Of a stretch of 64,000 bases of DNA, positions 41,971-50,919 are shown piece after piece (position 1 is the first letter of the stretch; the number at the start of each line of letters is the position of its first letter). Origin of the DNA: Cerasibacillus terrae (GTDB taxonomy: Bacteria > Bacillota > Bacilli > Bacillales > Amphibacillaceae). The stretch spans positions 55,416 through 119,415 of the forward strand of contig NZ_VDUW01000008.1 of assembly GCF_008039555.1 (NCBI RefSeq), written 5' to 3'. The translations under genes were made by a program, and so were the position numbers. The notes under the pieces are model-generated. The model was not told where the DNA came from, did no database searches, and saw nothing but the letters and a program-made list of their open reading frames with translations.

Positions 41971-43563
41971 ATGAACGGGAAAAAATCAAATCCCCTTGTT
42001 AAAGGTGCACTTATTTTAACGATAGCAGGAGTGCTTAGCAAAATACTTAGTGCTGGATATCGAATTCCTTTACAGAATATAACAGGGGATATCGGCTTCT
42101 ATATTTATCAACAGGTCTACCCTATTCTAGGAATGGCAATGATGCTTGCATTATATGGATTTCCATCCGCCATATCTAAACTAGGGGCTGACATACAAGC
42201 AAAGGGGGAAAATGTTAGTTTTCGGCATTTTTATGTCCCACTATTTTTCATTCTATTGACGATAAATGGAATCATCTTCATAATTTTGTTTTCAAGTGCA
42301 GAAATACTTGCAACATATATTGGAGATGAACAATTATATCCCATTTATCAATTAACAGCTTTTGTTTTTTTATTGGTTCCTTTTCTGGCTTTACTTCGTG
42401 GAGGATTTCAAGCGAGTGGGGATATGCATCCAACAGCAATTTCACAAATAGGTGAACAGTTGATTCGCGTTAGTATAATCATTTGTGCAGCCGTATATAT
42501 ATCTTTTTATGGAATGGATTTATATATGGTTGGCTATGCGGCTATCTATGCGTCATTTGCCGGGGGTATTGTTGCAAGTATAATTTTAATATGGTTTTGG
42601 TTTAAAAAAAAGCCAACATATCATATAGGGGGGAGTCTAGTTCCGTGGAAACCCTATATTAAAACAGTGTTTATATTTGGAATGGTTGCCTCCCTGAACC
42701 ATATGATTTTATTATTGATTCAAGTTGTAGATGTATTCACACTTGTTCCAAGTTTAGTGGAATATGGATACACACAAGAACAAGCAAAGAAATGGAAAGG
42801 GATTTTTGATAGAGGGTATCCATTGGTTCAATTCGGAACAGTACTTGGATCATCCTTTTCATTAGCAATTATACCTACCCTTTCAAAACAAAAATCAAAT
42901 AAAAATGTACATATCCTTAGTGATTTACAAAGTGCTATTCGGATGAGTTTTTACATAGCAAGTGGTGCCATGATAGGATTAATTGTTATTTTTCCAGAGG
43001 TTAATATCTTATTATTTCAAGATGATTATGGAACAACAAGTTTACAAATTTTAGCTTGTAGTATTTTACTTAGTTCTCTAACGATTACATCTGTCACGAT
43101 TCTCCAAGGGATAGGAGATGTGAAGAAATCAGCATTTTTGATAGGGATTGCTCTCTTATTAAAATGGTATCTTAATGTATTTCTTGTTTCTCATTGGGGG
43201 ATTACCGGTAGTGCACTTGCAACAATCTTTAGTTTATTAGCATTATGCATTCTTGCTATATATATATTGAAACGGAAATTACCACTATTTAGTCTATTCA
43301 AAAGTATTCATTGGCAAGCTTTTTTTATGGCAAGTATTAGTATGATAGTATTCCTATTAGGGATGAAGTGGATTCTACCGGCTACTATAACATTATCAAG
43401 ATTGTCTTTACTCATGATGACTCTTTTTATTGTAGTGATAGGAGGTAGCTTGTATTTATTTATTCTCATTCGTTGCCATGCATTTACGAAGCAGGAGATT
43501 TCTGTATTGCCGTTTTCAGATAAACTTTCTAGGTGGATGAAAGGAGAACACCGTGATGAATAA
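41971..43563 (+). CDS. yabM: Polysaccharide/lipid flippase of the SpoVB/MurJ family
   Basis: This integral membrane protein of the MOP (MATE-like) exporter superfamily is 530 residues long with about 14 spans. The N-terminus LVKGALILTIAGVLSKILSAGYRIPLQ is typical, followed by the conserved GFPSAISKLGAD and RGGFQASGDM segments. Its close relatives move lipid-linked wall precursors across the membrane; the substrate of YabM is not established. It overlaps mazG by 11 bp and opens the operon running to divIC. Confidence 0.92.
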   Translation: MNGKKSNPLVKGALILTIAGVLSKILSAGYRIPLQNITGDIGFYIYQQVYPILGMAMMLALYGFPSAISKLGADIQAKGENVSFRHFYVPLFFILLTINGIIFIILFSSAEILATYIGDEQLYPIYQLTAFVFLLVPFLALLRGGFQASGDMHPTAISQIGEQLIRVSIIICAAVYISFYGMDLYMVGYAAIYASFAGGIVASIILIWFWFKKKPTYHIGGSLVPWKPYIKTVFIFGMVASLNHMILLLIQVVDVFTLVPSLVEYGYTQEQAKKWKGIFDRGYPLVQFGTVLGSSFSLAIIPTLSKQKSNKNVHILSDLQSAIRMSFYIASGAMIGLIVIFPEVNILLFQDDYGTTSLQILACSILLSSLTITSVTILQGIGDVKKSAFLIGIALLLKWYLNVFLVSHWGITGSALATIFSLLALCILAIYILKRKLPLFSLFKSIHWQAFFMASISMIVFLLGMKWILPATITLSRLSLLMMTLFIVVIGGSLYLFILIRCHAFTKQEISVLPFSDKLSRWMKGEHRDE

Positions 43564-45001
43564 AATAGATATTATAGGGCTAGGAGCAGGAGATTTAGAT
43601 CAATTACCATTAGGGATGTATCGGAGATTAGTCCAAAGTAACAAACTTATTTATGTCCGTACATTAGACCATCCAGCCATTGCTTCATTAGAAAAAGAAG
43701 GCGTCCGCTTTTCTTCTTTTGATTATATGTATGAAGAAGAAGCAGGATTTTCGGAAGTGTATGAGCGAATTGTAAAAAAGTTACTTAAAAATGCACGTCT
43801 TGAACCAGTTATTTATGCTGTTCCAGGACATCCATTAGTAGCAGAAAAAACGGTTCAGCTTTTACTAGAGCAACAAGAATGTGAAATATCTATCTCAGGA
43901 GGTCAAAGCTATTTAGATGCCTTATTTACCAGTTTACAAATTGATCCAATTGATGGGTTTCAATTTGTGGATGGAACTCAATTTGACCGAAGCCAGCTAG
44001 ACTATCGAAATCATCTCATTTTTTCACAAGTGTATGATTCATTTATTGCATCAGAAATAAAGTTAACTTTATTAGAAGATTTACCTGCTGATTACGAGGT
44101 GACGATTATTGATGCCGCTGGAAGTAATCAGGAAAAGATTCAAAAGGTTTCACTAGAAGATTTAGATCGTTCTTTTACAATTAGTAATTTAACAAGTATT
44201 TATGTACCACCAGCACCAACAGAGCTATTAAATCATACATTTCCTAAATTGAGAAATGTAATTCAAACATTACGTGGTCCAGAGGGTTGTCCATGGGATA
44301 AAAAACAGACACATGAATCATTAAGAGAATACGCTATGGAAGAAGTTTATGAATTAATAGAAGCAATTGAACGGGAAGACGATGAAGGAATCGTGGAGGA
44401 ACTTGGTGATATTTTATTACAAGTCATGCTCCACAGCCAAATTGGTGAAGACAACGGTTTTTTCTCAGTTGATGATGTAATTCGATCCATTACAGAAAAA
44501 ATGATTCACCGCCATCCACATGTTTTTAAAGATGTTACCGCGGACACAGCAGATGAAGTAGAGAAGAATTGGGATCTATTAAAACAAGAGGAAAAGGGGA
44601 AAAATCGAACATCTGTATTAGATGGTATTCCACCTCAATTACCTTCATTGCTTAAGGCATACAAGCTACAGAAAAAGGCGGCAAAGGTAGGCTTTGATTG
44701 GGAAGAAACTTCAGCTGTATGGGGTAAGTTGGAAGAGGAACTTTCTGAAGTACGTGAAGCTATTGCTGAAAATCAACAAGAAGAAATAGAAAAGGAATTT
44801 GGGGATGTATTATTTGTACTAACAAATTTAATGAAGCATTATAAAATCAATCCAGAAATTGCATTAAATCGCACCAATCAGAAATTTATTACCCGTTTCT
44901 CATATATTGAAGATAAATTAAAAGAAAAACAGAAAGATATAAACAAAGTGTCTCTTAAAGAGATGGATATGCTTTGGGATGGAGCAAAAGAAAGGGAGTA
45001 A
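43553..45001 (+). CDS. yabN: Tetrapyrrole-methylase/MazG fusion protein
   Basis: YabN joins an N-terminal SAM-dependent tetrapyrrole methylase-like domain (about 1-215, IIGLGAGDLDQLPLG and VYAVPGHPLVAEKTV) to a C-terminal MazG nucleotide pyrophosphohydrolase (about 230-482). The MazG part has LRGPEGCPWDKKQTHESLR and the metal-binding EELGDILLQV pattern, plus a second repeat (EKEFGDVLFVLTNL). It hydrolyses non-canonical or excess NTPs. At 482 residues it has full length. rqcP follows after 6 bp. Confidence 0.94.
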   Translation: MMNKIDIIGLGAGDLDQLPLGMYRRLVQSNKLIYVRTLDHPAIASLEKEGVRFSSFDYMYEEEAGFSEVYERIVKKLLKNARLEPVIYAVPGHPLVAEKTVQLLLEQQECEISISGGQSYLDALFTSLQIDPIDGFQFVDGTQFDRSQLDYRNHLIFSQVYDSFIASEIKLTLLEDLPADYEVTIIDAAGSNQEKIQKVSLEDLDRSFTISNLTSIYVPPAPTELLNHTFPKLRNVIQTLRGPEGCPWDKKQTHESLREYAMEEVYELIEAIEREDDEGIVEELGDILLQVMLHSQIGEDNGFFSVDDVIRSITEKMIHRHPHVFKDVTADTADEVEKNWDLLKQEEKGKNRTSVLDGIPPQLPSLLKAYKLQKKAAKVGFDWEETSAVWGKLEEELSEVREAIAENQQEEIEKEFGDVLFVLTNLMKHYKINPEIALNRTNQKFITRFSYIEDKLKEKQKDINKVSLKEMDMLWDGAKERE

Positions 45002-45007
45002 TGATAT

Positions 45008-45268
45008 ATGCGCTTAGATAAATTTTTAAAATTATCACGAATCATAAAAAGACGTACATTAGCAAAGGAAGTGGCTGATCGAGGAAGAATAACAGTTAAT
45101 GGAAATCAAGCAAAAGCAGCTACTAAATTAGCAGTAGGAGACGAGCTTACCATTCGTTTTGGACAAAAGCTCGTGACCCTTGAAGTGACAGATTTAAGAG
45201 AAAATGTTAAAAAGCAAGAAGCAGAATCTCTTTATAAAATCATTCGAGAGGAAAAAATTGAAGAATAA
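45008..45268 (+). CDS. rqcP: Ribosome-associated quality-control S4-domain protein RqcP
   Basis: RqcP (YabO) is an S4 RNA-binding protein. With RqcH it adds alanine tails to peptides stuck on split 50S subunits. The 86-residue protein is almost all S4 domain: MRLDKFLKLSRIIKRRTLAKE through ADRGRITVNGNQAKAATKLAVGD. A basic tail follows. It is tightly behind yabN in the operon. Confidence 0.93.
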   Translation: MRLDKFLKLSRIIKRRTLAKEVADRGRITVNGNQAKAATKLAVGDELTIRFGQKLVTLEVTDLRENVKKQEAESLYKIIREEKIEE

Positions 45269-45269
45269 T

Positions 45270-45300
45270 AGTTCTATACTTGTCCTTCTCCTCATAGAGT
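45270..45300 (+). promoter_or_regulatory. Possible sigma-E promoter of yabP-yabQ
   Basis: The -10 CATAGAGT (45293-45300) fits the sigma-E -10 pattern CATAnAnT. The -35 side (TTCTATA near 45272) is weak. yabP is sigma-E dependent in B. subtilis, which is why I keep it. Confidence 0.4.
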
Positions 45301-45324
45301 AATAATGATAAGGAGGACGGGCAT

Positions 45325-45627
45325 ATGAATATGTATCCAAAAGATATGAGAAATCAAGTTGTCGAAAAGGACCATCATCTAAAGTTAAATAATCGTAAAC
45401 TATTAGAAATAACCGGAGTAAAAGAAGTGGATAGTTTTGATAATGAGGAATTTCTTTTACAAACTGTGATGGGTTATTTGGTTATTCGTGGCCATAATTT
45501 ACAATTGAAAAATTTGGATGTTACAGAAGGAATTGTCTCCATTAAAGGGAAAATATATGAATTATCCTACATCGATGAAGATGATCAGGGAAAGGCTAAA
45601 GGATTCTTTAGCAAGCTATTCAGATGA
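45325..45627 (+). CDS. yabP: Sporulation protein YabP
   Basis: YabP is a mother-cell protein needed for spore cortex formation. The 100 residues have the YabP/YqfC fold: HHLKLNNRKLLEITGVKEVDSFDNEEFLLQT and MGYLVIRGHNLQLKNLDVTEG, then SIKGKIYELSY. AAGGAGG precedes the ATG. The stop overlaps the yabQ start by 4 bp, so the two are translationally coupled. Confidence 0.94.
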   Translation: MNMYPKDMRNQVVEKDHHLKLNNRKLLEITGVKEVDSFDNEEFLLQTVMGYLVIRGHNLQLKNLDVTEGIVSIKGKIYELSYIDEDDQGKAKGFFSKLFR

Positions 45628-46226
45628 CATTAAGTGTTCAGTTTACAACCATGTTTGCGATGGTTTTAAGCGGATTGTATTTAGGTATGATTCGAGATAC
45701 GTATCTTTATTTTACAAAATACTGGAAGGAAAACACGATCTTTGCTTATGTCATGGAGATTTCCTTTTGGCTTTCCCAAACCTTTATTCTTTATTCTGTT
45801 TTGTTTTTTGTGAACTTTGGGGAACTTCGTTTATATATTTTTTTAGCTTGTCTTTTAGGATTTGCAACATATCAAGCCTTGATTGCAAATGTATATCAAA
45901 AAATATTGCAGTATGTGATCCATGGGTTTACGGCTTTATGTCGTCTGGTAAAGAACATAATCAATCGACTGATTGTAAAACCAGTTCAATTGATTTTACA
46001 GCTTTGTGTAGCACTTATCATGCTTATTTTAAAAACAACTATTTTTCTTCTAGAGATCATGATAAAACTAGTCTTTACACCTATTAAATGGCTTATGATC
46101 TTTATATACTCCTTATTGCCACAAAAAGTTAAGAAGAATTTACACAAATTAGCAGGATTTTATAGTAGAATAGAGAATATATATACTAATGTAAAGGACT
46201 TTTTCGCTTCAAAGAGGAGGAAATAG
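45624..46226 (+). CDS. yabQ: Spore cortex membrane protein YabQ
   Basis: YabQ is a mother-cell membrane protein required for cortex assembly. Its 200 residues have four to five predicted spans in the first 160 residues (starting SVQFTTMFAMVLSGLYLGMIRD). A basic cytoplasmic C-terminus follows. It overlaps yabP and directly precedes divIC by 2 bp. Length and order match B. subtilis. Confidence 0.92.
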   Translation: MTLSVQFTTMFAMVLSGLYLGMIRDTYLYFTKYWKENTIFAYVMEISFWLSQTFILYSVLFFVNFGELRLYIFLACLLGFATYQALIANVYQKILQYVIHGFTALCRLVKNIINRLIVKPVQLILQLCVALIMLILKTTIFLLEIMIKLVFTPIKWLMIFIYSLLPQKVKKNLHKLAGFYSRIENIYTNVKDFFASKRRK

Positions 46227-46228
46227 CC

Positions 46229-46609
46229 ATGCGGCAAGAAAAAAAGACAGTCACAAAGCTAAATTCCAACTACATGCAACAATATGAAGTATATCAAGAA
46301 AGACAGAAAAGACGAAAAAAACACTTAAAAGGCCGACTCATTTTACTAGCAATTGTTGTTCTATTTATTGCTGGTAGCATGACTACATATCATATCAAAC
46401 AACAAAAAATGCGTGAAGCGAAGGTAGAAAAATATGAACAACTTGAAGAGCAAATGACGGCTTTAAAGAAAGAAGAAAAGGATTTAAAAGAAGAAATTCA
46501 ATTATTAAATGATGATGACTATTTGTTAGATTTAGCTCGTACAAATTATTTTTTCTCGAAAAAGGGAGAAATTATCTTTAAACCTGACAAAGAAGACTCA
46601 TCTTATTGA
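46229..46609 (+). CDS. divIC: Cell-division protein DivIC
   Basis: DivIC (FtsB type) is a bitopic divisome protein that pairs with FtsL and DivIB. The 126 residues show a basic cytoplasmic N-terminus (1-35), one membrane span (about 36-55) and a periplasm-facing coiled coil (about 60-100). The conserved LLNDDDYLLDLARTNYFFSKKGEIIF ends it. AGGAGG lies before the ATG. Confidence 0.95.
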   Translation: MRQEKKTVTKLNSNYMQQYEVYQERQKRRKKHLKGRLILLAIVVLFIAGSMTTYHIKQQKMREAKVEKYEQLEEQMTALKKEEKDLKEEIQLLNDDDYLLDLARTNYFFSKKGEIIFKPDKEDSSY

Positions 46610-46635
46610 CACCTTTTCATATTGTTAGCTATACT
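46606..46635 (+). promoter_or_regulatory. Sigma-A promoter of yabR
   Basis: A consensus TTGACA (46606-46611), an 18-bp spacer and TATACT (46630-46635), about 65 bp before yabR. Confidence 0.7.
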
Positions 46636-46700
46636 ATATAAGGACCGTTCTATTTTGAACGTTATTATTTTTAAAAAATCTAAGGAGGAGCATTTCTTTT

Positions 46701-47084
46701 ATGTCAATCGAAGTAGGCAGCAAGCTGCAAGGAAAGGTAACAGGAATCACTAATTTTGGTGCTTTTGTGGAACTGGGAGAGGGTAAGACAGGTCTTGTCC
46801 ATATTAGTGAAGTTGCCGATAAATATGTTAAAGACATTAATGATTTCTTAAGTGTTGGAGATGAAGTGACAGTAAAAGTTATTAATGTCCAAAAGGATGG
46901 AAAAATTGGTTTATCTATTAAAAAAGCGCAAGATAAACCACGTCGTCAGAAAAATCCAAGAGAACGAGTTGAAACATTTGAAGCTAAATTAAACCGTTTT
47001 CTTAAAGATTCAGAAGACCGTCTAGCCTCATTGAAGAAGCACACAGAGTCCAGACGTGGAGGTCGAGGTGCTAAAAGAGGATAG
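46701..47084 (+). CDS. yabR: S1 RNA-binding domain protein YabR
   Basis: The 127-residue protein has one S1 domain (about 1-73: GSKLQGKVTGITNFGAFVEL, GKTGLVHISEVADKYV, IGLSIKKAQ). A basic Arg-rich tail follows (RRGGRGAKRG). It is close to the general stress protein GSP13/YugI. The RNA target is unknown. It has its own promoter and terminator. Confidence 0.92.
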   Translation: MSIEVGSKLQGKVTGITNFGAFVELGEGKTGLVHISEVADKYVKDINDFLSVGDEVTVKVINVQKDGKIGLSIKKAQDKPRRQKNPRERVETFEAKLNRFLKDSEDRLASLKKHTESRRGGRGAKRG

Positions 47085-47131
47085 CAGTTGCTGTCTATAA
47101 TACAGATGCTCTATATAAATACAAATAAAAT

Positions 47132-47169
47132 AAAAAATCCAAAGCAAAACACATTGCTTTGGATTTTTT
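47132..47169 (+). terminator. Terminator after yabR
   Basis: The stem AAAAATCCAAAGCAA / TTGCTTTGGATTTTT. Confidence 0.9.
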
Positions 47170-47216
47170 ATTTTAGATTGTTTTTACTGTTAGGGGATTA
47201 TTTTTGAAAAAGTATA

Positions 47217-47255
47217 AAAAAAGCCCGTGTTCGAGTTATCTCAAACACGAGCTTT
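47217..47255 (-). terminator. Terminator of tRNA-Met (minus strand)
   Basis: On the minus strand the stem AGCTCGTGTTTGAG / CTCGAACACGGGCT (with one mismatch on each side) is followed by TTTTTT. Confidence 0.8.
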
Positions 47256-47258
47256 TGA

Positions 47259-47332
47259 TAGCGGCGGAGGGGATCGAACCCACGACCTCACGGGTATGAA
47301 CCGTACGCTCTCGCCAGCTGAGCTACGCCGCC
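47259..47332 (-). tRNA. tRNA-Met (anticodon CAT, elongator type)
   Basis: Read on the minus strand: acceptor GGCGGCG, D-arm GCTC...GAGC, anticodon stem-loop ACGG-TTCATAC-CCGT (CAT), T-arm with TTCGATC, acceptor CGCCGCT and discriminator A. CCA is not encoded. The sequence is nearly that of the B. subtilis elongator tRNA-Met from the same place; the first pair is a G-U. Confidence 0.92.
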
Positions 47333-47578
47333 AAATAAAGTCAACAAAAACTATATTACAATAACATTCTATTTATGTCAATAGATATTTTAACTAGATT
47401 ATTAAAAGATAATGTAAATATGTTCCACGAATTGGCTTTTCTGTAAAGCCTTAATATTTTTTATGAAGTAAATAACGACATTGCGACAATATCAAGCAAG
47501 AATTAATACCCAAAATAGTACCGTTTGCAACTAGAAAAGGAATGATTTGTTTAAATCCGTTTTCTAGACTAGAAAACC

Positions 47579-47643
47579 GTCGAAAAGTTTTTTGAATGAG
47601 CTATCCTAATCTGACAAAAAATATGGATAATTTATGTTTTAAT
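47579..47643 (+). promoter_or_regulatory. Spo0A-type sigma-A promoter of spoIIE
   Basis: CTGACA (47611-47616) and TTTAAT (47638-47643) are 21 bp apart. Wide spacing of this kind is known for the Spo0A-activated spoIIE and spoIIG promoters of B. subtilis. CGTCGAAA (47578-47585) upstream resembles a 0A box (TGTCGAA). Confidence 0.65.
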
Positions 47644-47668
47644 AGATTACTAAGGAGGAGGGCTTGAT

Positions 47669-50116
47669 ATGATGGAGACATTACCAAGGATACAATCGAA
47701 AGAAACGGTTGATGAAAAGAATAAATTGAAATTACGTAGCAAGATAACAGCAAAAATGAAACATATTCTCGTTGAAAAAGGTTGGATATTATATATAGTT
47801 GGCTTTCTACTAGGACGAGCCATTATTTTATCTTCTGTATCCCCTTTTACTGTTGCCTTTTTAGCAACATTATGGCTTGTTCAACGACATAATCTATTTA
47901 AAACGATACTCGCCATGTTAATAGGGGGATTTACTGTTTCCATTTCCCAAGGTGCACATATTGGGATCACTTTGATTTCCTTCTTATTTCTAGCAAATCT
48001 ATTTTATAAGGGAAATAAACAACAAATCTTTATTCCTATATTTGTCTTTTTATCTACTGGAATATCACGATTATTTTTATTTTCCATTTCAGGGAAACTG
48101 ACACATTACGATTGGATGTTCTTGATTGTCGAAGGGTTCTTGGGAGCAGTGCTTGTACTTATTTTTATGCAGTGTATTCCATTATTATCACCAAAACGAT
48201 ATAAAACAACTTTAACTAACGAGGAAATAGTCTGTATCATTATTTTACTTGCTTCTGTTTTAACAGGTATGATCGGTTGGGATATTTATAATGCTTCCAT
48301 AGAACAAATATTTTCTCGTTACTTAGTCTTGTTACTTGCCTTCATTGGTGGAGCAGCAATTGGTTCGACAGTAGGAGTTGTTGCGGGATTAATTTTATCT
48401 TTAGCAAATGTTGTTAATTTATATCAAATTGGTTTACTTGCTTTCAGTGGTTTATTGGGTGGTTTATTAAAAGAGGGGAGAAAACTAGGAGTTTCCATTG
48501 GATTATTAGTTGGTACCCTTTTGGTGGGTTTATATGGTGATACCATTCACTTTATTCCATTTTTATTAGAATCTTTATTTGCTATCTGTCTTTTTCTTAT
48601 TACACCAGCTAATTGGATTAAGAAGATTTCACGATATATACCAGGTACAGAAGAATATACAATGGAACAGGAACAATACTTGCAAAAAGTTCGGAATATT
48701 ACGGCTAAGAGAGTCGAGGAGTTTTCTGGTGTATTTGAAGCACTTTCAAAAAGCTTTTTAACAAATGATGTTTCACTCGACGATGAATTAGATACAAAAC
48801 AAGAAACAGATATTTTTTTAAGTCGAATTACAGAAAAAACATGCCAACTATGTTTTATGAAGCAGCGATGTTGGCAAAATCAGTTTGATCAAACATATTC
48901 ATTCATGGAAGATTTAAAAGATGATTATATTAGACAGCAAGAACCTAGTCCAAGGGTAAAGAAGCAATTTGAAAATTATTGTATCAAATCAAAAAAAGTC
49001 ATGCATAAGATGGAAGAGGAGTTAACTTATTTTGAAGCAAATAGAAAGTTAAAACAACAGGTACTAAAAAGTAAGCGCTTAGTTGCTGAACAATTACAAG
49101 GTGTTTCCGAAGTGATGGAAGATTTTGCGGTGGAAATTATGAAAGAAAGGAAACAACATGAAAAACAAGAGGAACAAATTTTTTATTCTTTACACCAAAT
49201 GGGATTGGAAGTTGAGAAGCTAGATATTTTTCGGTTGGAAAAAGGAAATGTAGATATTGAAATGACGCTTGTCTTTAGTAATTATCATGGGGAAGCATCG
49301 AAGCTCATTGCACCAGCTTTATCAGAGATTTTAAATGAGACAATTGAAGTGAAAGAAAAAGAAATATCTCCGTTTCCTCATGGATCATCTTTTATTAAAT
49401 TTGGTTCGGCTAGATCATTTGTCGTTACTACTGGAATGGCTTATGCAGCAAAAGGTGGGGGATTAATTTCAGGGGATAGTCATACAACGATAGAACTTGG
49501 AAAAGGAAAATTTGCTTTAGCTATTAGTGATGGAATGGGAAATGGAAAGCGTGCAAAAGAGGAAAGTAGTGAGTCATTACGTTTATTGCATAAAATATTA
49601 CAAACAGGGATACCCGAAAAGGTTGCGATTAAAACGATTAACTCCATTTTGGCATTAAGAACAACAGAGGAAATGTTTGCTACATTAGATTTAGCGATTA
49701 TTAATTTGCATAATGCTTTTGTACAATTTTTGAAAATCGGATCATCTCCAACGTATATTAAACGAGGAAATACAATTAAAAAACTTGAAGTGGCAAACTT
49801 ACCAATGGGAATTATTCAAGAATTTGATGTAGACATGATTGGTGAACAACTTCATTCAGGCGATATACTTATTATGATGAGTGATGGTATTTATGAAGGA
49901 CCAAAGGGTATTGAGGATAATGATAGGTGGGTGCAACAGACTATTTCTGAGATGGAGACAGATGATTCTCAGGAAATTGCTGATCTATTATTAGAGGAAG
50001 TTGTACGATTTCAAAATGGCGCAATTGAAGATGATATGACTGTTCTTGTTGCAAAGGTAGATAAATATATTCCAAAATGGTCTCCTATTCCAACTTTATA
50101 TAAAGAAGTATTATAG
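47669..50116 (+). CDS. spoIIE: Stage II sporulation protein E, PP2C phosphatase
   Basis: SpoIIE sits at the polar septum and dephosphorylates SpoIIAA to activate sigma-F in the forespore; it also interacts with FtsZ. The 815 residues comprise about ten membrane spans (about 40-320), a central regulatory/FtsZ region (about 330-580, with CQLCFMKQRCWQNQFDQ), and a PP2C domain (about 590-815). The metal-binding Asp motifs are ISDGMGNGKRAKEES and MMSDGIYEGP. AAGGAGGAGG precedes the start. Length is close to B. subtilis (827). Confidence 0.97.
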   Translation: MMETLPRIQSKETVDEKNKLKLRSKITAKMKHILVEKGWILYIVGFLLGRAIILSSVSPFTVAFLATLWLVQRHNLFKTILAMLIGGFTVSISQGAHIGITLISFLFLANLFYKGNKQQIFIPIFVFLSTGISRLFLFSISGKLTHYDWMFLIVEGFLGAVLVLIFMQCIPLLSPKRYKTTLTNEEIVCIIILLASVLTGMIGWDIYNASIEQIFSRYLVLLLAFIGGAAIGSTVGVVAGLILSLANVVNLYQIGLLAFSGLLGGLLKEGRKLGVSIGLLVGTLLVGLYGDTIHFIPFLLESLFAICLFLITPANWIKKISRYIPGTEEYTMEQEQYLQKVRNITAKRVEEFSGVFEALSKSFLTNDVSLDDELDTKQETDIFLSRITEKTCQLCFMKQRCWQNQFDQTYSFMEDLKDDYIRQQEPSPRVKKQFENYCIKSKKVMHKMEEELTYFEANRKLKQQVLKSKRLVAEQLQGVSEVMEDFAVEIMKERKQHEKQEEQIFYSLHQMGLEVEKLDIFRLEKGNVDIEMTLVFSNYHGEASKLIAPALSEILNETIEVKEKEISPFPHGSSFIKFGSARSFVVTTGMAYAAKGGGLISGDSHTTIELGKGKFALAISDGMGNGKRAKEESSESLRLLHKILQTGIPEKVAIKTINSILALRTTEEMFATLDLAIINLHNAFVQFLKIGSSPTYIKRGNTIKKLEVANLPMGIIQEFDVDMIGEQLHSGDILIMMSDGIYEGPKGIEDNDRWVQQTISEMETDDSQEIADLLLEEVVRFQNGAIEDDMTVLVAKVDKYIPKWSPIPTLYKEVL

Positions 50117-50190
50117 AGAAGCCACTCTTCATGTATATACCTCTATTAAAATGGCGATACTGGTAGTGGAAAAAAATGGAGGTGTATGCC

Positions 50191-50919
50191 ATGAAAACAG
50201 GAACATTAAAACAGATTTTATTAATTACAGACGGATGTTCTAATCAGGGGGAAGACCCTGTTGCGGTAGCAGCATTGGCAAAGGAACAAGGAATTACGGT
50301 TAATGTGATTGGTATTTTGGATGAAACTCAGTCAGAGGAAGCGGTAGGGTTACAAGAAGTGGAAGGAATAGCTATGTCAGGTGGAGGAATTAGCCAATTA
50401 GTTTATAAAGAAGCTTTACCACAAACCGTACAAATGGTTACAAAACAAGCAATGACACAAACATTGCAAGGATTTGTAAATACGGAATTACAACAAATAT
50501 TAGGTCCAACACAAACAATGGAAGACTTAGCACCAGAGCAACGTGGTGAAATCATGGAAGTTGTGGAAGATTTAGGAGAAACATGTGATTTAGAAGTACT
50601 TGTTTTGATAGATATGAGTGCAAGTATGACGAATAAATTACCGATGGTTAAGGAAGCATTATTCGACTTATCGATTAGTTTAAACGCTCGAATAGGACGT
50701 AACCGTTTTTCAATGTATACATTTCCCGGGAAAAGAAAAGAAATAAATAAAATTTTTAACTGGTCCCCTAAATTAGATAAAATATCACAGGTTTTTCCGA
50801 AACTAACTAGCGGAGGAATTACACCAACTGGCCCAGCCTTACGGGAAGCAATATATCAATTTAGTAAGAAAAGCTTGTTTAGGAGTTTCCAAAAAGATGA
50901 TCATGCCGAAGAAGCATAA
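50191..50919 (+). CDS. yabS: VWA-domain protein YabS
   Basis: The 242-residue cytoplasmic protein has a von Willebrand factor A fold. It starts ILLITDGCSNQGEDPVAVAALAKEQGI, and a second metal-site-like segment LVLIDMSASMTNKLPMVKEAL (DMSAS replacing DxSxS) lies near residue 145. ATG 50191 follows GGAGGTG. Its role is not defined. It overlaps yabT by 23 bp and is likely co-expressed with that kinase, as in B. subtilis. Confidence 0.88.
   Translation: MKTGTLKQILLITDGCSNQGEDPVAVAALAKEQGITVNVIGILDETQSEEAVGLQEVEGIAMSGGGISQLVYKEALPQTVQMVTKQAMTQTLQGFVNTELQQILGPTQTMEDLAPEQRGEIMEVVEDLGETCDLEVLVLIDMSASMTNKLPMVKEALFDLSISLNARIGRNRFSMYTFPGKRKEINKIFNWSPKLDKISQVFPKLTSGGITPTGPALREAIYQFSKKSLFRSFQKDDHAEEA

Larger units (their letters stand above)
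47085..47668. other. Intergenic region yabR-spoIIE
   Basis: 584 bp. It contains the yabR terminator, the minus-strand tRNA-Met with its own terminator, and the spoIIE promoter. The rest (about 47340-47570) is AT-rich with no gene that I can support. Confidence 0.7.

Noticed and set aside
45518..46087. 189-codon + frame overlapping yabP and yabQ
   Set aside because: It lies out of frame inside two recognised genes, has no ribosome site, and its Cys/Tyr/Phe-rich sequence looks like a shifted reading.
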